8,866 nucleotides of DNA from an uncultured Muribaculaceae bacterium (GCA_910586455.1 CAJUHX010000077.1:1-8866); one strand, 5' to 3'; numbered from the stretch's first letter, positions 1 through 6,899 are shown. A program made the numbers and translations. The notes: generated by a model from the sequence alone, not told the origin.

Positions 1-23
1 GCATATACGTGGCGGTAGTTCTC

Positions 24-40
24 TATCTATCAGATAGATA
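24..40. repeat. 17-bp perfect palindrome (8-bp arms, 1-nt centre)
   Basis: TATCTATC (24-31), A, GATAGATA (33-40) form a perfect inverted repeat near the left edge, about 90 bp upstream of the -33 box of the HTH gene promoter. The arms are AT-rich, so as RNA the hairpin would be weak. As DNA it resembles a dimeric-repressor operator. The gene to its left lies outside the window, so it could belong to that gene instead. The repeat is seen directly; its role is inferred. Confidence 0.4.
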
Positions 41-114
41 CATATATTAATTATGGTAAATTTACAAACGCAACACGTGTTTTTTGTATGTAATTGCAAA
101 CTGTGAATTTGCTT

Positions 115-124
115 TTGTATACAA
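115..124. promoter_or_regulatory. Palindrome TTGTATACAA, candidate operator
   Basis: A perfect 10-bp palindrome ends 7 bp before the -33 box of the HTH gene promoter. The same region holds a looser inverted repeat, GCAAA (96-100) with TTTGC (108-112), and three copies of TTTACAA (61-67, 139-145, 175-181), the second lying between the -33 and -7 boxes. This layout would suit autoregulation by the downstream HTH protein. The region is very AT-rich, so chance repeats are possible. Confidence 0.3.
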
Positions 125-131
125 TATAAAA

Positions 132-163
132 TTTGCAATTTACAAAAATATTATTTACTTTTG
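132..163 (+). promoter_or_regulatory. Bacteroidota-type promoter of the HTH gene
   Basis: The -33 box TTTG (132-135) is separated by 20 bp from a -7 box TACTTTTG (156-163), an exact match to TAnnTTTG. Transcription should start near 168-172, leaving a leader of roughly 35 nt before the ATG at 206. This also argues against an in-frame TTG start at 161, which would lie inside the -7 box. Confidence 0.7.
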
Positions 164-205
164 CATATTGAAAATTTACAATTACGACTATACACAAACG
201 CATAC

Positions 206-700
206 ATGGACTTCGTTTCCCGACTAAAAAGATACATAGAGTGCAAAAATCTGCAGAACTCACAAGTTGCCGACATGGCAGGTATCCCCCGCCCTACTCT
301 GTCGCAATTGCTCACCGGACGCAATAAAAAAGTGAGCAACGAGCTTATTGAGAAGTTGCATAATACATTTCCCACGCTAAACGTGTTGTGGTTGCTTTTT
401 GGCGACGGGCCTATGGAGGTGGGTGGAAATATTGCATTCTCAGAGCCTCAAAACGAGGAGGAATCCGACCTTTTTTCAGCGCAAACACCTGACAATAATG
501 CTACTTACGATGCTATTCAATCAGCTCAAGATATTACGGCTGAAACCGACCAGAAAAATGAAACAAGGCATTTAACCTCGATTCAGCTTGGCGATGGCTC
601 GAATCTGTTGCCCGAACGGCGTGTACAGTCCATAATGGTGTTTTATTCCGACAACAGTTTTGAAGTATTTGAACCTGCCCGAAAATCTGTCAACGATTGA
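206..700 (+). CDS. Short XRE/Cro-type helix-turn-helix regulator
   Basis: A 164-residue predicted cytoplasmic DNA-binding protein. Residues 1-70 form an XRE-like HTH: the segment around SQVADMAGIPRPTLSQLLTG (19-38) reads as helix 2, turn and recognition helix, followed by a conserved-looking FPTLNVLWLLFGDGPM (55-70). Residues 71-135 are polar and acidic, rich in N, E, D, Q and S, and probably disordered. A compact hydrophobic tail follows at 139-157, with MVFYSDNSFEVFEP at 144-157. Proteins with this start and tail are, from memory, common in Bacteroidales and have no assigned role. The ATG at 206 is chosen because the alternative TTG at 161 overlaps the promoter. The gene stands alone between its own promoter and a terminator. 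Palindromes upstream hint at autoregulation. HTH identity is confident; target and ligand are unknown. Confidence 0.85.
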   Translation: MDFVSRLKRYIECKNLQNSQVADMAGIPRPTLSQLLTGRNKKVSNELIEKLHNTFPTLNVLWLLFGDGPMEVGGNIAFSEPQNEEESDLFSAQTPDNNATYDAIQSAQDITAETDQKNETRHLTSIQLGDGSNLLPERRVQSIMVFYSDNSFEVFEPARKSVND

Positions 701-721
701 CCCATTTTCGAACCGGCAATA

Positions 722-767
722 AACAATGGCACCGGATTACCACATTTGGTAGTCCGGTGCCATTGTT
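722..767. terminator. Bidirectional hairpin terminator between convergent genes
   Basis: A 20-bp stem (722-741 with 748-767) has a single G-U/T-G wobble and a 6-nt loop ACATTT. It sits 21 bp after the HTH gene stop and 23 bp before the nadC stop. Neither side has a long U tract; the flanks are only AT-rich (ATAATT on the plus side, TTATTG on the minus side). The position between two convergent genes and the very stable stem support termination from both directions. Confidence 0.85.
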
Positions 768-790
768 ATAATTGAGATATGTCTATTTCG

Positions 791-1645
791 TTAAAATGCC
801 TTGAAACTCATATCGAGGCCCTTTACCGAATGAGTAAGAGCACCAACCGATACAAAGTCTACTCCACATTCACCATATGCACGGAGAGTGTCGATAGTGA
901 TACCACCAGATGACTCTATTTCGACGCCGGGATTTATAGCGCGAATCATTTCCACGGCAGTTTTGGTACGCTCCGGAGTAAAGTTATCGAGCATTATGCG
1001 GTCTACGCCCGCATTGAGAGCCTGACGGATTTCATCTTCATTACGTACCTCAAGCTCGATTTTCAGACTCTTGTTATTAGCCTTGCAGTAATCCTTTGCG
1101 GCCGATACAGCCTGAGGAATTCCACCGGCAAAGTCCACATGGTTATCCTTGATAAGAATCATGTCGAAAAGACCTATGCGATGGTTCTCGCCTCCACCGA
1201 TTTTCACCGCCATTTTCTCGAGCATACGCATACCAGGGGTAGTCTTTCGGGTGTCAAGCACCTTGCATGACAAGCCTTCGAGTTGCGCCTGATACCTGGC
1301 AGTAGTAGTAGCGATGCCGCTCATACGCTGCATGATGTTAAGCATTACGCGCTCGGTCTGCAAGAGCGAACGCACCTTGCCCTCCACCACAAAAGCGATG
1401 TCGCCCGGACGCACATGGCTGCCATCGTTGATATATACGGTCATCTTCAGTTCCGGGTCGAACTTAGCGAACACCTTGGCGGCTATTTCCACGCCGGCCA
1501 ATATACCTTCTTCCTTTACTATAAGGCGCTGACGGCCTATTTCATCAGCCGGAATTGTACTTAATGTAGTATGGTCGCCATCGCCAACATCTTCGGCAAA
1601 AGCCAGATTGAGCAGATCATCTATAAGCTGATCGGTAGTTTTCAT
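791..1645 (-). CDS. nadC: Nicotinate-nucleotide pyrophosphorylase (quinolinate phosphoribosyltransferase)
   Basis: NadC converts quinolinate and PRPP to nicotinate mononucleotide, CO2 and pyrophosphate, the entry step from de novo quinolinate into NAD synthesis in the cytoplasm. The 284 residues match the family's usual length. Seen in order: ERVMLNIMQRMSGIAT (98-113), DTRKTTPGMR (131-140), KIGGGENHR (148-156), IKDNH (165-169), ELE (197-199), MLDN (218-221), ESSGG (244-248) and VGALTHS (267-273). These cover the expected substrate- and PRPP-binding loops of the alpha/beta barrel. The ATG at 1645 gives the expected N-terminus and lies 26 nt downstream of a promoter -7 box. No nadA or nadB is in the window. 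The gene follows the TPR gene on the same strand after 109 bp but has its own promoter. Confidence 0.97.
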   Translation of the reverse strand: MKTTDQLIDDLLNLAFAEDVGDGDHTTLSTIPADEIGRQRLIVKEEGILAGVEIAAKVFAKFDPELKMTVYINDGSHVRPGDIAFVVEGKVRSLLQTERVMLNIMQRMSGIATTTARYQAQLEGLSCKVLDTRKTTPGMRMLEKMAVKIGGGENHRIGLFDMILIKDNHVDFAGGIPQAVSAAKDYCKANNKSLKIELEVRNEDEIRQALNAGVDRIMLDNFTPERTKTAVEMIRAINPGVEIESSGGITIDTLRAYGECGVDFVSVGALTHSVKGLDMSFKAF

Positions 1646-1671
1646 ATCTTTGTTATTTTAGTTTCTTGACG

Positions 1672-1703
1672 CAAAATTACTCATTTTTTCTTATTTTGGC
1701 AAG
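1672..1703 (-). promoter_or_regulatory. Bacteroidota-type promoter of nadC
   Basis: On the minus strand the -7 box TAATTTTG (1679 to 1672) matches TAnnTTTG exactly. A -33 element CTTG (1703 to 1700, three of four matches to TTTG) lies 20 bp upstream. The leader to the ATG at 1645 would be about 20 nt with no clear Shine-Dalgarno sequence, which is usual in this phylum. Confidence 0.6.
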
Positions 1704-1754
1704 TAGGCTGATTGTCATATTTTATTTGGACGATAGCCAAACCTATGCCCCTCT

Positions 1755-3188
1755 TCATCGTGCTCCGATTAAACCTGTGGAGGCTTCGGTCAGTCGTGTC
1801 AACTCGGAATTACGTCTGAAATCCGACAGGTAGCAGTCAAATTGCGGATATTGTTCCAGCAAGGGTTTTACCGCATGTATAAACGTGATGAGATCATATA
1901 CTATCAAGTCGATGTAGCTGCTGTGGATTCCGCTTGCTCCGCCTAAGACCTTACCGAGGTTCATCGGCTCAAGTATATCGGCGGATATTCTGTCCTCGAT
2001 GTCATGGCGAAGATTCAGTATGTCGTTGCCATCAATATCATCAGGATTCGGGAATGCGATAAACACGGCCTGTGCGCCGAAACTGTTGATATGGTCAAAG
2101 ATATCGGTAGAATCGTTATAGTAGTCCGCCACAACGGAGTCAAGGCATGTAGAACCTATTATTACATCGTAGCGCAATTCGTCGCTTTCCTGCGGATTCA
2201 ACCGGTAAGTGCTGTAAATATCTTTGGGATTGTCAAAGAACTGCTGTCCATGAGCCTCCAATGTTTCTTTGATGTGCGTTCTCAGTTCGGATAATGGAAT
2301 CATGTCGTCCCCCGACTCCAAGGCCTGCTCAATTCCGTCGATATACTTAAATGATACACCCTCGCCAAGTGTGTTCTCCAGTATAACCCACATAGCACTG
2401 TCGCTTTCATTTTTCGCCAGTGCATTGAGGCTGTTTTCGTAATATGAGATGTCGAACTGACCGCTTCTTTCGATGTATGAAGCACGCACCATTATCCGGG
2501 CAGTATCTATGTCCGCACCATACATTCTGAAGCCGAAAGCCTTGTCTGTACCATGGTTGAATGGATAGAATTTCCATTTGGCTTTAAGACATTCGGGCAT
2601 ACGCGAGATTATATAGGGATATAGGATAAAAAGATCCGGCCAACCTTCTACTGAAAAAGAGAACTCGTAGTCGCCACCTAAATTGTAATACATATTTTCC
2701 GATATCAGAGCGGTTCCCTCATGTATAAACGCCACGAAATCGTCAGCTTCTTCCTGTATCCGGGGGCTAATCATATCCGACAGCTTCTGCTCATTATCCA
2801 TAAACCAGTTCCAGAATTTTTCAACACGTCCGGCAAACGGCACATTGATATTGCATTGGCGAACGAAGTATAGTGTATCGTCGTCTTCCGGCTCCAGTTT
2901 GTGGGCTTTGTTGAAGCAACGGAGCGCTTCGACATTGTTGTCGAGATAATACTGCGAATAGCCCATTCTGAAATTCCAGACGGCATCTTCTTCGCCCTCC
3001 GCTCTTACCGATTCAAGTAGCGCAGCAGCCTTGGCGTATTCGTCAATATTGTTGTAGGCTCTTGCCAGAGTGCCTATGGTTTCATAATCACGCTCTGCTG
3101 CCGGAATCCGCTCCAGGATATCAATGATTTCCTGATGACGGTCACCCTCATGCCATTCTTCTATCTGCGTCTTTATATCTTCATTCAT
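1755..3188 (-). CDS. TPR-repeat protein of unknown function
   Basis: A 477-residue soluble, acidic protein with no signal peptide or membrane segment, so probably cytoplasmic. Residues 1-115 hold about three helical repeats of TPR type; the clearest is AVWNFRMGYSQYYLDNNVEA (69-88) leading into LRCFNKAHKLEP (89-100). From 125 (FWNWFMDNEQKL) to about 255 is an alpha/beta region that resembles, from memory, domains starting FWxWFxxNE in uncharacterised bacterial proteins. Residues 325-480 form another alpha/beta region with no motif I recognise. Starts are also possible at GTG 3224 and ATG 3218, but a -7 promoter box at 3237-3230 would put the transcript start at or past both, so ATG 3188 is chosen. 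TPR repeats usually bind partner proteins; the partner and role here are unknown. It lies between nadC and rlmH. Confidence 0.8.
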   Translation of the reverse strand: MNEDIKTQIEEWHEGDRHQEIIDILERIPAAERDYETIGTLARAYNNIDEYAKAAALLESVRAEGEEDAVWNFRMGYSQYYLDNNVEALRCFNKAHKLEPEDDDTLYFVRQCNINVPFAGRVEKFWNWFMDNEQKLSDMISPRIQEEADDFVAFIHEGTALISENMYYNLGGDYEFSFSVEGWPDLFILYPYIISRMPECLKAKWKFYPFNHGTDKAFGFRMYGADIDTARIMVRASYIERSGQFDISYYENSLNALAKNESDSAMWVILENTLGEGVSFKYIDGIEQALESGDDMIPLSELRTHIKETLEAHGQQFFDNPKDIYSTYRLNPQESDELRYDVIIGSTCLDSVVADYYNDSTDIFDHINSFGAQAVFIAFPNPDDIDGNDILNLRHDIEDRISADILEPMNLGKVLGGASGIHSSYIDLIVYDLITFIHAVKPLLEQYPQFDCYLSDFRRNSELTRLTEASTGLIGAR

Positions 3189-3229
3189 ATTTTTAGTGGT
3201 GTTATTTTGTCGTGACATATTCACATTCG

Positions 3230-3260
3230 CAAAGATACTACAAAAAAAACGAAAACCAAC
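3230..3260 (-). promoter_or_regulatory. Probable promoter of the TPR gene
   Basis: On the minus strand TATCTTTG (3237 to 3230) is an exact TAnnTTTG -7 box. A weak -33 element GTTG (3260 to 3257) lies 19 bp upstream. The expected transcript start, near 3222-3226, leaves about 35 nt to the ATG at 3188 and decides the start choice for that gene. Confidence 0.5.
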
Positions 3261-3276
3261 CGTTCGGTCAGTTTTC
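3251..3276. repeat. Imperfect 26-bp inverted repeat upstream of the TPR gene
   Basis: GAAAAC (3251-3256) pairs with GTTTTC (3271-3276), and inside it ACCG (3259-3262) pairs with CGGT (3265-3268), separated by a 2-nt mismatch on each side. It overlaps the -33 region of the TPR promoter and lies in the gap divergent from rlmH, so no upstream gene would need it as a terminator. It could be an operator. The repeat is visible; its function is inferred. Confidence 0.35.
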
Positions 3277-3354
3277 GAATAGCCATTGTGCCTGATTTTT
3301 TAACAGCATCTTAATATTATCATGTTTTTGCTGGTTTATATGCCGGAGAATTGT

Positions 3355-3362
3355 TAATTTTG
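3355..3362 (+). promoter_or_regulatory. -7 promoter box of rlmH
   Basis: TAATTTTG matches TAnnTTTG exactly and ends 23 bp before the rlmH ATG. The nearest TTTG (3327-3330) is 24 bp upstream, longer than the usual 19-21 bp, so the -33 element is weak or absent. Confidence 0.5.
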
Positions 3363-3385
3363 TCCGACAACAACAAAATAACGGC

Positions 3386-3859
3386 ATGAAAATACGATTA
3401 ATCTGCATAGGACGAAACCGCAACAGCCAACTCGAAGAAATCATAAGACAGTACTGCACTAAAATTCCGCACTACATGCCTTTTGAGCTTATGGTAATAC
3501 CCGACGTAAAGACCGGCAAAGGTATCGACAGTGAGCGCCAGAAGATTCTTGAGGGCTCACAGCTACTACAATTGGTCGGGTCTGCCGACCGTCTGGTTCT
3601 GTTCGATGAGCGCGGACGCGAGTTCAGCTCGCGCGAGTATGCCGAATATATTGCACGCCAGGCCCACAGCGTGAGCCGCAATCTGTGTTTTGTTATCGGG
3701 GGACCTTACGGCTTTTCGAAGGAGGTGTACGGACGGGCTGACGACAAACTGTCGCTGTCGCGCATGACATTCTCTCACGAGATGGTTCGTCTGTTCGCGG
3801 TCGAACAGATATACAGGGCCATGACCATATTACGCGGCGAGCCATATCACCACGATTAA
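3386..3859 (+). CDS. rlmH: 23S rRNA (pseudouridine-1915-N3)-methyltransferase RlmH
   Basis: RlmH is a SPOUT-class methyltransferase that uses S-adenosylmethionine to methylate N3 of pseudouridine 1915 in helix 69 of 23S rRNA on assembled ribosomes. The 157-residue length is typical. Visible hallmarks are the N-terminal strand MKIRLICIG, LFDERGREFSS (72-82), the SAM-binding knot segment FVIGGPYGFS (102-111), and the conserved C-terminus LSLSRMTFSHEMVRLFAVEQ (122-141) ending in RGEPYHHD. It is divergent from the TPR gene, with its own -7 box. Its TAA (3857-3859) overlaps the stop of the convergent HAD gene, so no terminator fits between them. Confidence 0.97.
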   Translation: MKIRLICIGRNRNSQLEEIIRQYCTKIPHYMPFELMVIPDVKTGKGIDSERQKILEGSQLLQLVGSADRLVLFDERGREFSSREYAEYIARQAHSVSRNLCFVIGGPYGFSKEVYGRADDKLSLSRMTFSHEMVRLFAVEQIYRAMTILRGEPYHHD

Positions 3860-4497
3860 TCGAACAGTCCTAGGAGGTCGGCGGCGCTTACATCGGTTGT
3901 GTTGTTTACTGCCATATCTACCAGCGGAGCGATATCGCTGTAGTCATTCGTAGTGGCCACACCCACTACCTTGCCTCCGGCGCGTCGACCGGCCTCAATG
4001 CCGGCGAATGAATCTTCGAATACCACACAATCCTCGGGGCGGCAGCCAAGGCGTTCAGCAGCCTTGCGGTAGCCCTCGGGGTCGGGTTTCGACTTCTCTA
4101 CATCGGCATCGGTCAGCACCACATCCACCAGTTTCTCTATCTGCGGAAGCCGGGCAAAGAGTTTCTGCATTTTCGGCAGGTTGCTGCTTGTGACTATGGC
4201 TGTGGCAAACCCGGCCGCCCGCAAGCCCTCAATCATGTCGCATATACCCGGAAAAAGCTCCGCCTGCATTTCGGCTTCGAACTTTACCAGCAGCGAGTTT
4301 ATATGCTCGCGTACTTCCATATCAGGGAAGTATGTTTCAAATATTCTGGGCAATGTGCTGCCTTTGATTACTTTGGCAAAGTTTTCCACGCCTGTGGGAT
4401 ATAGGCGGTCCATATCGTTCCAGAATACGGTATACAGGCTTTCGCTGTCAATTATCACACCATCAAGGTCAAACAGCACGGCTCGTTTTGTAGTCAT
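3856..4497 (-). CDS. HAD-superfamily phosphatase, beta-phosphoglucomutase-like
   Basis: A 213-residue cytoplasmic HAD subfamily IA hydrolase. Motif I is FDLDGVIIDSE (9-19), with nucleophile D10 and acid/base D12. Motif II is IVTSSN (101-106), with S104. Motif III is the lysine of KPDP (137-140). Motif IV is VVFEDSFAGIEAG (158-170), with the metal-binding E161-D162 pair. A helical cap of about 65 residues fills 18-85. The family dephosphorylates sugar phosphates and similar small metabolites, or isomerises hexose phosphates; the substrate cannot be read here. It is the last gene of the sigma-factor operon, starting 3 nt after the glycosyltransferase stop, so translational coupling is likely. 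Its stop overlaps the rlmH stop by 4 nt, tail to tail. Confidence 0.9.
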   Translation of the reverse strand: MTTKRAVLFDLDGVIIDSESLYTVFWNDMDRLYPTGVENFAKVIKGSTLPRIFETYFPDMEVREHINSLLVKFEAEMQAELFPGICDMIEGLRAAGFATAIVTSSNLPKMQKLFARLPQIEKLVDVVLTDADVEKSKPDPEGYRKAAERLGCRPEDCVVFEDSFAGIEAGRRAGGKVVGVATTNDYSDIAPLVDMAVNNTTDVSAADLLGLFD

Positions 4498-4500
4498 ATA

Positions 4501-5448
4501 TCAATTCAACAGTTTTGCGACCGACAGCAATGGTCGTCGTCCAAGATATGATAGTATTATTCCTATTTTGTTTTTCAGGCGCACCCGCCGATTGAAAAGT
4601 GATGCCAGGCGATATTGACATATCTGCCGCCAGCATTGTTCCGTCAAAGCCCGTCCGGCGTCATTGAGCGATGCAAGTATAAATACATTGAAGTTCGCGC
4701 TCAGCCTGCGGTCGCGGGCTGCAGGCAGCAGACACGGCTCATTGACGGCCACATACTTTTCTATGGCAGCTGTGGCTCGCAGCGAATCGGCCCGGCCCGG
4801 AGTCCATGAGTTAAGAAAACTGGCCGGATTGTGGCGGTAAAAGTACAGCGGAGTATCAATCACTGCTATAAGACCGGCTCGCAGATACAGGCGGCAACTG
4901 AGTTCAAGGTCTTCGTAGCGCATGGTTTCGTCGAAAGGCTCTGCCACAAGCAGACTGCGATGCACCAGCATGGCCCATGGTGAATTGTGTCCTCCCCGCT
5001 GATAAAGTGTACGGGCCGCATAGTCCACCGCTCCGTATTCTTTTATGCCAAAGCCGTCCGATGCCGCCACGCGCTGTCTGTCGGCTGCAGCGGTGCCGAT
5101 TATCACCGGAGCCTTGGTGCGCCGCACAGAGGCAGCAAAAGCGTTTAGTGCCCCGGGCAGCAGGCAGTCATCGGCATCGACAAAGCATACGAACTCGCCG
5201 CGCGCCATGCCCACACCTAAATTCCTGGCCGACGAAACTCCGCCGTTAGCCTTGCCGAACACCCTCACAAAAGGGTATCTGTCGGCATATCCGGCAAGTA
5301 TCGCCGCAGTGCCGTCGGTACTTCCGTCGTCAATCACTAAAAGCTCAAAATCGGCGCCCGTCTGAGCCACGATGCTGTCGAGGCATTCGCGGAGCAGAGA
5401 GCCTCCGTCGGCAGCTCCGTTATATACCGGCACAATTACCGAAATCAT
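4501..5448 (-). CDS. Family 2 glycosyltransferase (GT-A fold)
   Basis: A 315-residue inverting glycosyltransferase that should move a sugar from a nucleotide-sugar to a glycan or lipid-linked acceptor at the cytoplasmic face of the membrane. Seen: ISVIVPVYNG (2-11), the nucleotide-binding VIDDGSTDGT (38-47), NGGVSSARNLG (68-78), the metal-binding FVDADD (89-94) and the probable catalytic base in RYEDLELSCRL (177-187). The C-terminal 30 residues are basic and amphipathic (RRVRLKNKIGIILSYLGRR, 287-305), which may help membrane association; there is no true transmembrane helix. The ATG overlaps the stop of the upstream hydrolase gene as ATGA. Donor and acceptor are unknown, and no other polysaccharide genes are in the window. 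Confidence 0.92.
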   Translation of the reverse strand: MISVIVPVYNGAADGGSLLRECLDSIVAQTGADFELLVIDDGSTDGTAAILAGYADRYPFVRVFGKANGGVSSARNLGVGMARGEFVCFVDADDCLLPGALNAFAASVRRTKAPVIIGTAAADRQRVAASDGFGIKEYGAVDYAARTLYQRGGHNSPWAMLVHRSLLVAEPFDETMRYEDLELSCRLYLRAGLIAVIDTPLYFYRHNPASFLNSWTPGRADSLRATAAIEKYVAVNEPCLLPAARDRRLSANFNVFILASLNDAGRALTEQCWRQICQYRLASLFNRRVRLKNKIGIILSYLGRRPLLSVAKLLN

Positions 5449-6899
5449 TTTACTCTCACTTTTGCCGATGGCTCGGATTCAACATTCACCCGGTTGAGGG
5501 CCGTAACCATATATACGCCCGGGGTAGCGACTTTCAGTTCGCGTGAGTTGGTCACAGCCACTATGGCCGAAGCATCATCGAGGTTCACTTTCTTATCCGA
5601 GTCAAAGCGGTACACTACAAAGCGCACGGCGTCATTCACACTCCAAGTTACCTTTGGAGCATCCCAGCGGAGTATTCCGGACGACACACGCACCGAGGCC
5701 GGCACAGAAGGCTTGTCGGTGCAAAGCCACGTATATGCAGGCACAATTGCCACCGACTTATGCAGCTCAGTCCGCAGGCGCTCTGCCACCCCCTTGTAAT
5801 TATCGCTTATGCTGTAGGCCGGCCACCAGCACACTCCCTGTATATTCGGCGCTATACGGCAAGCCTGAAGCTTTGATTTAAGCTGGTCGGCTTCGCCACT
5901 CAGGTCCGGTTTATCCATGCTGCGGTTCACGTCCTGACCTATATACAGATGACACGACGACACATTCTCGTTCCACCATTTCACCAGTACATCGTAATCG
6001 GCCAGACGGTGTCCGCGCTCCCAGTAGAGTTGCGGAATCAGATAGTCGACCCACCCGCGTTCGGCCCACAGCAGCACATCGGCATAGAGGGCGTCGTAAT
6101 TCTCTAATCCGGCTGTTTCGCTGCCTCGGCTGTCGCTTTTTTTATTGCGCCAGATACCAAAAGGACTTACACTGAAGCGTACCCACGGCTTCAGGCTGTG
6201 TATTGAGCCATGTACAGCCTCAATCAGCAAGTCTACGTTCTTGCGACGCCAGTCGGCACGCTTCATCTTGCCTCCGTATTTGCGGTAGCTTGCATTGTCG
6301 GGAAACTCGGTCTTGCCCGGATAGGGGTAAAAATAATCGTCGAAATGTATGCCGTCAACATCGTAGCGTGTTACTATATCGCTTACCACCTGCACTATAA
6401 AATCGCGGTTTGCGGGCAGTCCGGGGTCGAAATACAGTTTACCTTCGTAGCGCAGAAAACGCTCGGGGTGCTTATGATAGAGGTGATTTTTCGGCAGGGT
6501 CTGCTTGGCTGCACTTGTAACCCTGTACGGGTTCAGCCAAGCATGCAGCTCCATACCGCGGGCATGGGTCTGGTCAATCATGTACTGCAGGGGGTCCCAG
6601 AATGGCACCGGAGCTTTGCCGCCGACAGTAAGAAATCGGCTCCACGGCTCGAGTTCCGACGGATAAAAGGCATCGGCCTGTGGCCTTACCTGAAAAAACA
6701 CGGCATTGATGCCTGCACTCTGCAGTTTGTCGAGTTGCGAGCTGAGGTATTTTTTACATTCCTCTGTCGACATTTTGGCATATTCACCACGATATATAGT
6801 GTTGAGCCACGCTCCGCGGAACTCACGTTTTGGTTCCTGCGCCATAACGCTCCATGCCGCAGCCATGAGCCCCAGCAGAATCATATATATTTTTTTCAT
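5445..6899 (-). CDS. Secreted GHL10-family glycoside hydrolase-like protein
   Basis: A 484-residue exported protein. Residues 1-20 are a Sec signal peptide (MKKIYMILLGLMAAAWSVMA, cleavage before Q21) with no lipobox cysteine, so a periplasmic product is expected. A TIM-barrel domain of the GHL10 (DUF187) type follows: REFRGAW (25-31), FFQVRPQADAFYPS (68-81), ELHAWLNPYR (117-126), VDGIHFDDYFYPYP (181-194) with the likely catalytic D187-D188, FSVSPFGIWRN (242-252) and DYLIPQLYW (285-293). Residues 395-484 look like a fibronectin type III-like beta domain (KPSVPASVRVSSGILRWDAP onward). The E. coli relative DigH (YddW) cleaves denuded peptidoglycan strands, so cell-wall cleavage is a reasonable guess; other glycans are possible. 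The ATG overlaps the preceding stop as ATGA. Confidence 0.9.
   Translation of the reverse strand: MKKIYMILLGLMAAAWSVMAQEPKREFRGAWLNTIYRGEYAKMSTEECKKYLSSQLDKLQSAGINAVFFQVRPQADAFYPSELEPWSRFLTVGGKAPVPFWDPLQYMIDQTHARGMELHAWLNPYRVTSAAKQTLPKNHLYHKHPERFLRYEGKLYFDPGLPANRDFIVQVVSDIVTRYDVDGIHFDDYFYPYPGKTEFPDNASYRKYGGKMKRADWRRKNVDLLIEAVHGSIHSLKPWVRFSVSPFGIWRNKKSDSRGSETAGLENYDALYADVLLWAERGWVDYLIPQLYWERGHRLADYDVLVKWWNENVSSCHLYIGQDVNRSMDKPDLSGEADQLKSKLQACRIAPNIQGVCWWPAYSISDNYKGVAERLRTELHKSVAIVPAYTWLCTDKPSVPASVRVSSGILRWDAPKVTWSVNDAVRFVVYRFDSDKKVNLDDASAIVAVTNSRELKVATPGVYMVTALNRVNVESEPSAKVRVK

Noticed and set aside
161..205. Upstream TTG start that would add 15 residues to the HTH protein
   Set aside because: The TTG is part of the -7 promoter box, so it should not be in the transcript. 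The family's usual N-terminus begins at the ATG at 206.
1725..1741. Short hairpin TTTGG/CCAAA after the TPR stop as a terminator
   Set aside because: Only 5 bp of stem and no U tract on the minus strand, so it is too weak to call a terminator.
3189..3224. GTG (3224) or ATG (3218) as the start of the TPR protein
   Set aside because: Both lie within about 6-12 nt of the predicted -7 box, at or before the expected transcript start. The extra residues are polar and low-complexity.
4181..4618. 145-codon plus-strand open frame across the HAD and glycosyltransferase genes
   Set aside because: It is antisense to two well-supported genes, its composition looks non-protein-like, and it crosses their junction with no signal of its own.
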